Shown in pieces: positions 56,390 through 64,000 of a stretch of DNA of 64,000 nt. Made by a program: the position numbers and the translations under genes. Within the stretch, counting starts at the first letter, position 1, and each line of letters begins with the position of its first letter. This DNA comes from Plenodomus lindquistii (Eukaryota > Ascomycota > Dothideomycetes > Pleosporales > Leptosphaeriaceae), in the NCBI GenBank assembly GCA_025504975.1, contig JANUWI010000020.1, positions 434,001 through 498,000 of the forward strand, given 5' to 3'. Under the pieces are notes generated by a model that saw nothing but the letters and a program-made list of their open reading frames with translations, ran no database searches and was not told the DNA's origin.

Positions 56390-58291
56390 ATGTACAATGC
56401 CTTTCCATCACCTACTCTCAGTCTATATAGAAGTCTAACAAAGCTTAGAGAGAGTGTGCCGTCGCGTCGCGAGACGCGTGCCAGTCAGCACGCTCAAGAC
56501 ACGCGTAACAGTCGAACTGCACTCGACGCCCGTAACCAACGTACACAACGACGGGATGTACAATCAGCTCAAAATAGGACTACAAACACTGTATGTACAC
56601 GACTGCTACATTAGGGCACGCTTTACATGCTAACTATGATTTACCAGGCAAGGTCGGGTTCAAGACCACAACCAATATCCAGCCAACTGTCTCACACATA
56701 CCCTGACCCTAAGGATATTAACCAGAGTTATGGGACGCCATACACCACTGGCACGTCCGTTCCACTGCTACCACCACCACCACCCTCAGACTCGAGTTTG
56801 CAACGCAGTGAGTCCATGCGGTCCACTGCCAACCATGAGCCAGACTACTCTAATGACTTTGAGGATCTAGTAAGTACTATTTTATCCGAGCGCACTCTGA
56901 CATAAGACAAGATTTGGTGATAACGTCCGTGAAGGTCCAGAGTAATGGGGAGCCTGAGCAGGTTATGCTGTCTACCCGCAGTACACACCCCAGTACTAAA
57001 CGTGTGCGGGAGATAGATAGAGCATCCACGCCTAGTGCACTCAAGCGAGTGCGATCGAATAGGGATATAGGTATGTATCTACAGTAACACGTTTCAGTAC
57101 TTGTATACTAATGTTTGTATAGCTTTAAGCTCTTCCCCCTCACGAGACACCCGTCCTGAGCGCGAGGCGTCAAACACCAGGTCCGATCAGGCAATTTGGG
57201 TATGGGGACTCAAGGGACGGGGAACCAAACATTCACGGTCTGAGGAGGGTGAGACAACAAGGCGTGCGACAAAGCTCTTGTTATGTGCTATGTTTGCAGA
57301 GGACAACGTAAGCCATACCTATACGGTAACCCCATGGATGGACTCTCGCAAGAGTGAGTTTGAGGCGCTCTTGTTAGATAAGTGGATGGCAGCAACATTT
57401 AAGACGGGGATACCACAACGAAACCCACACGAAGACTCCGCGAGAGAAGTGCGTACCCCTACTTATATTAGATACGACTAACAACCTTAGATACACGACG
57501 CTCCAACCAGCTTCCGTCATTACATAATAAACGCGGCTCACTCTGTAGTAGAGCGCCAGTACGGCCTTTATGCCCGGTGCAACAGCATCTGTATCACCAG
57601 CTGAACTACGCAAAGGGTTTAAATTCATCTACAGTGACCCGACCGACCGCAGCACCCTATTTGAGCATCGAGCGATAGCTAAGATGTTTGCTAAGACTTG
57701 GTATCTACCCACGTCAAAGTGGGGGCTGGCGGCAAGGGACGGCGCTGTAAGGTAGTTCAACATACCTAGTGCAACATCAATGGCTTTTGTAGTGGCAGCT
57801 CTAGACTTTGCTATCAGCTGTTGGAGTAAGGACATGGTCAAATCGTCGGCCACAGCGGACTTTGCTCGACTAGTTGGTAGGTCACAGGCTGGCTACCCGA
57901 ACAATGCTAACATTCTGTAGGGCCTTTCACGTCAGCCCAGTCATTTTGGTTGAAAAAGGGCATGGTATGGAGGGCCAACAAATGGCTAGTGATTAAAGGA
58001 CTGATGGAGGATTACTTGACTACCAGGCCAGGAGGTGTAGCGGTGGATGAGATTGAGTCAGACGGTGAACCTGACGGCACAGAAGCTGATAAACTTGCAA
58101 GGTTACCTCCAGAGCAACGTGCCGCAGTAGAGAAGATGATGGCGGAGCAGAAGGAGGCAGAGGCAACTCTCATGGGGTCCTACTGGCAAGGCGAGCTTCC
58201 TGAAGCTGACCCTCATCTTCGATCAAGCCCGCCAATCTTCTCAGATAACCTCGACCCAGCTCTAGGGGAGTTGAGCCTGCCGATGGAGTAG
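56390..58291 (+). pseudogene. Six-exon gene resembling fungal DUF6532 proteins, one frameshift and one stop
   Basis: Exons: 56390-56590, 56648-56869, 56941-57070, 57123-57448, 57491-57876, 57921-58291. Introns carry GTATGT/GTAAGT/GTGCGT/GTAGGT donors, CTAAC-type branches (GCTAACT, GACTAACA, GCTAACAT) and CAG/TAG acceptors, and phases agree. The N-terminus is Ser/Arg/Pro-rich with basic KRVREIDRAST and ALKRVRSNR. The globular part runs TKLLLCAMFAEDNVS, LLDKWMAATFKTG, SFRHYIINAAHSVVERQYGL, then, after one extra T near 57566, ELRKGFKFIYSDPTDRSTLFEHRAIAKMFAKTWYL, a TAG (57754) where Gln or Trp fits, FNIPSATSMAFVVAALDFAI and FWLKKGMVWRANKWLV. The segment FIYSDP...LFxHxAIxKMxxxTWY recalls DUF6532; this is from memory and moderate at best. 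The function of that family is unknown. Confidence 0.55.
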
Positions 58292-60238
58292 CTAATGTGG
58301 GACAATGAGTGCTACTACAAGCGCTTTCCACATTTGGGCTACGTTGTAGATGTAATACTATATACCACTGCCTGTACTGAATCACGACGCTCAATTGATG
58401 CTATTGCTCGCCTGCTGCCACGATGGGGTTCCCTGATGCCACACACGGTGGCACTGTCTCTCTCTCATCCGCAGTGTCACCCATGCAAGACTCGTGAGAG
58501 ACGTGTCTAACTGATGGCGTAGTGGTTGCCATGACTGAGGTCTGTACCTCAAGTGATGTAGCTAATATACGCGGAATGAGCAAAGCTGCGTGTGTGAGTG
58601 ATGTGAAGAGACCCAAAGGGGTAAGCAGCGCTTCTGACCATCCTCAAAGTCGCGGTATTGAGTGATGTACGTCAACCCCTTTAGTGCACTAGGGTTGCTA
58701 GGTTCTCTCGCTGGGCGCACGCGATCTGCGAGCCTAGAGTTTAATAACTCACAGTAGTGGTTCACAGCAGTGTGATATGCTTTGTGAGCGTATTGTGAGT
58801 ATCGTGCGTAGTGAGTGTGGTGCGGGTGGTGCGGGTGGTGTAAGTGGTGCCTGCAGTACCTGTGGTGATTCAGGTGTCTCACGTTGCCCACCCCCCCTAA
58901 CCCACTACTGCTAGGGATACCTGGCGCGTATATGATATACGTGTCTTTACTTGCTATACTAGACGTGTTTTACCAGTCCCTTAGCTATCGCATACGTGAA
59001 AAAAGGCCTCGTGGGGTAAAAGTGGTAAATTGGTAACTCGCGTCACTGACTGCCTAGTTACTAGCATTCTACGTGACTGACGCTAGCAAGCACACAGTAG
59101 AATTTCCCGACGGCCACGCTATCTATCAGAACAACACCGTAGGAAGAACTGCAGGTGGAAGCTTAGAGTTAGAATATCTACACGCAGCACTAAAAATAAC
59201 CTTTTTAGCTCCTTTCTGCTAGTTATAATGTGTGGTGTTAACTCTTTACTTCACGATAACACTTAGACTAACAGTAGCAAGTCACGAGGTTCTCGCACTA
59301 CCCGTGCGCTTGAGTACATGCAACTTCAGATGTCCCTAGTCTATTATCACCCAGCCCGCTTATCCCAACGGTAACTAGCCTCGAAAGTAACAAGGGCTCT
59401 AGAATGAGAGATCTCAATTCTGCAAGTATTTTTCTACTATTTTCCATACGTCTCTTTGCTCTCGTTGTAGCTACAAAAATACGTGGTAACCTTATCTCAT
59501 CAATCAGATCCTCTGGCGATGCTCGGCCTTCGGCCTCGGCTGTATTACGGCTATAATAAATATGCTTGGCTAAGCGCTCGCTAGAGGGTCTAAGGAGCAA
59601 TAGTTCGCCTTTTAGTAGGAAACCGTCTATTCTCTACCTACTTTGTATAGGTCCACAACAGCCACTTCACAGCTATTTATTAACCTTTCACCCACGCGTC
59701 GCACCCACGCTGAAGGCAGCATCTAAAAGAGAAAGAAAAGCTAAATATAGTCCATTAGTTAAAAAGTGCGCAACACCTCACGATAAAGCTTGACAGAGCT
59801 TTAACTTTCGTGATTCTGGCTTGAAAAAACGATCAAAAAAGCACAAAAAATTATCCTTTCACCCACCCACGCAACCACGCCGCCTCTCGACATCTCCATT
59901 CTCTGTGGGCTGGCTAAGAGACACGATAGCATCTCCCTCTTAGTATTTTGTCTAAGAAAATATGCGTTATTGTCGTAGGGCAAGCAAAGAGGTGAAAAAG
60001 TAGTCTAAATTTCCTAAAATAGCTAACTTTAACGCTGTTTATTGTGCCTCTATTTTCAGCTTTTTTATATATTTTTAGTACGAGGAAATAGAGCTTTTCT
60101 TCCTCTATATTATCCATCAACCCCCATTATTATAGGTGGTGAGGGTGAAGGGTAGTAGCTTTCATCCAAGAGTAAATTAAAAAATTAGTTGGTTTCCCAC
60201 TAAACAAGGAACCGTAGATCCTTAGACGCTGCGCTTAT
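58292..60238. other. No recognisable gene; GTG-rich simple repeat
   Basis: 58780-58865 is a GTG/GTGGTGCGG-rich simple sequence that gives a His-rich artefact frame on the minus strand. 59290-60200 is AT-rich, with RIP-like words and short frames only. The minus frame 59298-59600 is charged and helical but without a motif. Confidence 0.45.
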
Positions 60239-60466
60239 ATGCCCCTTTTCACCCTATTAGTTAACCTTTTAGTAAATGCAGACATAAACAGTAAGGCAAC
60301 GACGGCAATTGCACAAAGGTTAATTACTAGAGGGTTTATAGTTAATTATGCACTAGGTAATAAAGGTAAGTTCTTTCGCATTTTAGTTAATAGCAGTTTG
60401 CTTACAGGCACATTGGAAGGTCTTATAAAGGCAATTAAGGAGACAGTCGCGGATCTAGAGTACTAG
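60239..60466 (+). pseudogene. Possible C-terminal fragment of a PLP-dependent decarboxylase-like enzyme
   Basis: 75 residues beginning MPLFTLLVNLLVNADINSKA, with RLITRGFIVNYALGNKGKFFRILVN and a helical end (LEGLIKAIKETVADLEY). The pattern of a short strand, GKFFR and a terminal helix reminds me of fungal PLP decarboxylase C-termini, but the assignment is tentative. No upstream catalytic part is present, so it would be a relic. Confidence 0.25.
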
Positions 60467-62496
60467 ATAACTACAAACTCCTACCTAGGGCATTATACCC
60501 TAAGGGTAGGTTGCCTATCAAGAGCGGTAAATTGCTTACTTTAAAACGGTAGAAACTAACTAGGTCTAGGTCAATCGCAAATTATAGGCACTAAGCGCTA
60601 TCTAAAACTCTACTATACAGACTGCTTGCAACGAGCTACTACGTAGCTAAATACAGCTACTCGTTTATCTACAACACTAAAGTATAATAAAGGACTAGGC
60701 CTTTAGTAGATTGTTAGACTAGTAGTCTACCTCTATCTCTATTAACGTTGCATGAATTGCATACGGTAGTCGCTATTCGCTGCGACAATGGGAAGGGATT
60801 TAGCAACGATCCTATCTACCTTACTAAAGAGCTAGGAATGCCCCCGCCGGCACGAAGGAGCCGAATAGACTTATAGAATGTCCACCTCCCCGACTTCAGG
60901 CACAAAATCAACCCAACACTAGAAGCTACTATAGAGCTAGGAAGAACCTGTTGAGTACCCAGTTCAACATGCAGTGTCGTCGGCAAGATTGACATCAGTG
61001 CCCGATACATGCCTCGCCCATTGCCGGTACCAGGTCCAATAGACGGCGGTGACCAAGAAATCTTTGAGTAGCTCGCCCTTGATGACCGATAGATATAAAA
61101 GCGACACACATGCTTTCCGTAGGACGGAGGAACTTTGCCAGCACGATGCATAACCCGCTGAAGAAATGTGCCGCGCGTTCAGTACGCTCGAGCTCGATCT
61201 CATCGCAGCGGAAGATGTCGTAAATGAAGGGTATGTATCCCCAACATCCCATCTCCCATGTCGAATACTAGTGTGCTTCTGTTCTTCTGCAAGCGATCAG
61301 ACCCTAGAATCGGCTCGGGGTATCAAGATGAAGTAGAGAAAGACTCCAAGCTACGGGAACGGAAGTGGGTGCGAAAAGGCAGCGTGTGTTTGAGCATTAC
61401 TATAGCCCCTTGTGCGCAAGGAGAACAGGAGATCCCCCGAAACTTCCACGAGTCGTAGAGAACGTACCGTGTCGCGTTGCAGTAGTTTTGTTGTCTCCCT
61501 GTTGCCACGCAGGGGCAGGGCTGAGCGTCACGACCTCGTGACTAACCAGTACTATGTGGAGCTACCAAATCCAGTTGCTTTCGTGGCATGACCGTCGGGG
61601 CAGATCCCAAGTGAGTTCTAAAGCATTCGCCACCCAGGTAGGTGATTGGGCGTGTGCGTCGGCGAACGTGGACAGCAAGGATGATCCCAACTACGCGCAG
61701 CCACTTCCATGCCTTGTGTCTTAGGGACGCCGGCACGGTCCGATCCGGTATTGCGCCAGTGCGTGTCGCTCTTGCGCTTCTTTCAGCACGGGTCCTAGCC
61801 TCTCTGTCTGACGGTCGCATGCCCACTGCCGCCGTGTCTCAAAGTGAGGAGAGTCTTGTCGTGGCAAAGTTCCTTCGGATGGAACTACGCAGGTTAAGTT
61901 AGCCGAGTCACTAGTCCTTGAGAAGGATAAGGTACTTGCGTGGTTGTGGAGCGAGGGTTGTGTTTGTGGAGTGGTCGCCCTCACAGCTGGCGCGGGTGAC
62001 ACTCTTGCGCGTGCGTTGATGAGCTGATTGCCGGCCTGTGGTGACCTTTGCAGTCTCGACTAGGCCCGGGCCAGGTGTTGCGACCTGGTCGCCGGCGGGG
62101 TCTGGTTCGGCCATGTCAGACATAATGTGCTATGGCGGGGCTTAAGCTCTGGGCTGTGTCAGAAGAAGGCCATGGGCGATGGATGGATTGGGTAGTATGT
62201 TTGGGTGTCGTCGCTTCTGCGCGAAATGGAAGCACGCGCACGCGGCCTGCCTGCACAAGCTTGACCCATGGCCACGTCTAAGCCCGGCCGTCACGTTCGT
62301 GGGAGACCATAACACAGCGTTCTGTGGATGGCTTCTCCCTTGCGTATCGCGAATTCCATAGGAGCGGCGTTCCGTGCGCCGTGGTGAACAGTGCGAGCGA
62401 GCTTGATTTTGCGACTTTGCGGTGGCTGACGGCCTGTGCCAGCAACCCGCGATGCCACATCCGCTACAGAATGACGCTGCACTTCCGGAGTGTATA
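60467..62496. other. No recognisable gene
   Basis: Overlapping minus-strand frames at 60816-61252 and 61542-62002 carry no motif I know. Some (CIVLAKFLRPTESMCVAFISIGHQG) look protein-like and could be exon remnants. Confidence 0.4.
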
Positions 62497-62663
62497 ATCT
62501 GGTCTGAGACGCCCACTGCTAGCAGGGGTCAGCTTAAATTACCACCAATGGCTTGTCGAAGCTGGCCCCAAACCCCGCAGGGAGAGTTATCTTATTAGCT
62601 TTCAATTGGTCAGTAGTTACGCGACTGGTCCCCTGCTAGGGGTGGGCGTCTCACACCAGATTT
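62497..62663. mobile_element. Short MITE (about 167 bp) with about 30-bp inverted ends
   Basis: The left end reads AATCTGGTCTGAGACGCCCA then CTGCTAGCAGGGG. The right end, reversed, reads AATCTGGTGTGAGACGCCCA then CCCCTAGCAGGGG. Both are bordered by TATA-type words (62493-62496 and 62664-62666). There is no coding capacity. Confidence 0.65.
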
Positions 62664-64000
62664 TATACGGTACGTACCACTACCTGCCCCCCCACTCCAC
62701 AAGAAACAGGAGCCCTTGTCACTTCACAGTAATCACTCCACCGCTCACGAAGTGCTGATGCTATTTGTCAAGGTGAGATGACGAGCGAGCCCCATGAATC
62801 TGGATAGCGAAAAATATAGGCCTCTGAGTAATGATTAGCAAATTGTTTTCGCTCCAACAAGGCCACAAATGTTGCATCGCTTGCGTCTCTGCCAACGCAC
62901 CCCAGTGGTAGATCGTAAGAGTCGCGAGGCTACGCTGCCGGAGGCAGACCAGGTCGTCTGCAGGAGTGGGAATGCGCTGGTTTGTACATCAGCCCCAGAG
63001 ACAGAGCTCCATCAGCACATCATTCAAGTTGCCTAGCAACAAAGAGAAACAGTCGCATGCAATGACATGCATCACGCGCGAGGCGAAACTGAGCCTGTCT
63101 TGACCAAAACGCAACGATGTCAATGCATTGTTCAGGACTGGGGCGGAAAACAGCAAGGAACACTGTACACCTTTCATAGTCCTTCGTTCGAGATGTCTCG
63201 GAACAGTACGATTGCAACGTACACTTCGGAAAATGGGCTAATCAGAGGGCTGCTCGCGGGTTTTTTATAGGTCCACTCTGTCGGAACCTCAGAATAAGCC
63301 TTCCACGTCTCGCGGTTACAAGCTGATAGAGATACGACATATACAGACTCGCACAAAGTCTGGGGAAATTGGCCTCTCCCACCAAGTCATGCACGTAGTC
63401 CACTGTAAGATTGTCGCAGGGCCGATTCTTGAGCTCCGACCAACGCGCGCCCTGCATGGAAAACAGGCAACGTCTTCGAGCACGGTACGCTCTCGCGTAG
63501 GGTTCGTGTGAGCCCCGACCTATCCGGCACACACATGTGCACGTCCGAGTTCATGAGCTCGTCGTACCCCTAGTCTTTGGGTTCCCGTGATAGGACTCAG
63601 GAGGTTCTTGGCCTTCAATTGCGACCGCATGTAGATGGCGTGCAGCGCGAGCGTTGAGTCGCTGAGCCCGGCTTTGATGCTGTCTCAAGCTGCCTGTGAA
63701 TTAGCGCGTCTGTCACTTCTGATGATAGCTCATTCTGTCCTGACCTGTAAGCAACTCTTCTTAATGCGCCGAACCTGCGGTCGTAGTTGTCGTGTCCGCG
63801 CAATTCTCTGCTGTTGGCAAGGTGCTTGATAAGTTTCTTGAAGCGGCTGGACCATACTTTGTGCTCGTGTCAGATGCCTTGCATGGTTTGCTGCGTCATG
63901 TCGAGTAACGGCTTGCCCTTGCTGGCCGAGCAGACTTCGACGTCCACGTTTGCAGGAGCGCGGGGACCTTCAACGCGTCCTTCGGCGCCGATCAGGGCGG
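62664..64000. other. No recognisable gene up to the right edge
   Basis: The minus frames 63242-63532 (WSELKNRPCDNLTVDYVHDL) and 63020-63217 lie in line and may be exons of an unidentified gene or its relic. The GC-rich last 150 bases may belong to a feature beyond the edge. Confidence 0.4.

Noticed and set aside
58562..58891. His-rich protein on the minus strand
   Set aside because: Product of a GTG-rich simple repeat; no conserved flanks.
50047..64000. Starship-type giant mobile element cargo
   Set aside because: No tyrosine-recombinase captain gene (DUF3435) or matching ends can be seen, so the idea has no support from this window alone.

Overview
The window looks like an accessory, transposon-packed region of a filamentous ascomycete (Pezizomycotina; a Pleosporales-type Dothideomycete is my best guess, by inference). 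The reasons are short introns of 42-71 nt with GTAAGT/GTATGT donors and CTAAC/CTGAC branch sites, Fot1/pogo, Tc1/mariner, Ty1/copia and Ty3/gypsy elements, a Tad-like LINE, a nonribosomal peptide synthetase relic, and repeat-induced point mutation (RIP). RIP shows as extreme AT-richness with stop codons placed at Trp and Gln codons. There is no sign of a bacterial, plasmid or mitochondrial origin.

Layout. 1-4919: the 3' part of an undamaged Ty1/copia element with an open pol frame, a 182-bp 3' LTR and, between pol and LTR, a spliced gene on the opposite strand. 4920-18451: strongly RIP-mutated copies of a second copia family, arranged as a partial copy, a shared LTR, a full copy, and an inverted partial copy. 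18452-20834: a MITE-like element, a diverged LTR, a 434-bp MITE and AT-rich simple sequence. 20835-28594: DNA transposons back to back and nested. These are a Fot1/pogo element with one open transposase frame but a changed catalytic residue, a second Fot1-like element with a dead transposase, and a Tc1/mariner-like element interrupted by a 478-bp solo LTR and by a third Fot1-like element. A solo LTR of the first copia family follows.

28754-40743: a MITE with 21-bp repeats in its ends, a gypsy reverse-transcriptase relic, a decayed NRPS (T-C-A-T-C) and a frameshifted LINE with ORF1, endonuclease, RT and RNase H. 40744-64000: sparse sequence. The best host gene is a three-exon, 880-residue Hsp70/actin-fold ATPase-like protein with a cysteine cluster (47299-50046, minus). 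Others are a weak spliced candidate at 44840-46095, a tandem-duplicated pseudogene at 51.9-52.8 kb, and a pair of plus-strand genes at 55.5-58.3 kb, of which the second is a six-exon pseudogene resembling the fungal DUF6532 family.

The relative order of events can be read from the nesting. The inverted copia fragment is oldest, the tandem copia pair next, and the intact copia element landed last in the tandem pair. The same intact family left a solo LTR at 28413-28594. The intact copia element escaped RIP while its surroundings were saturated by it.
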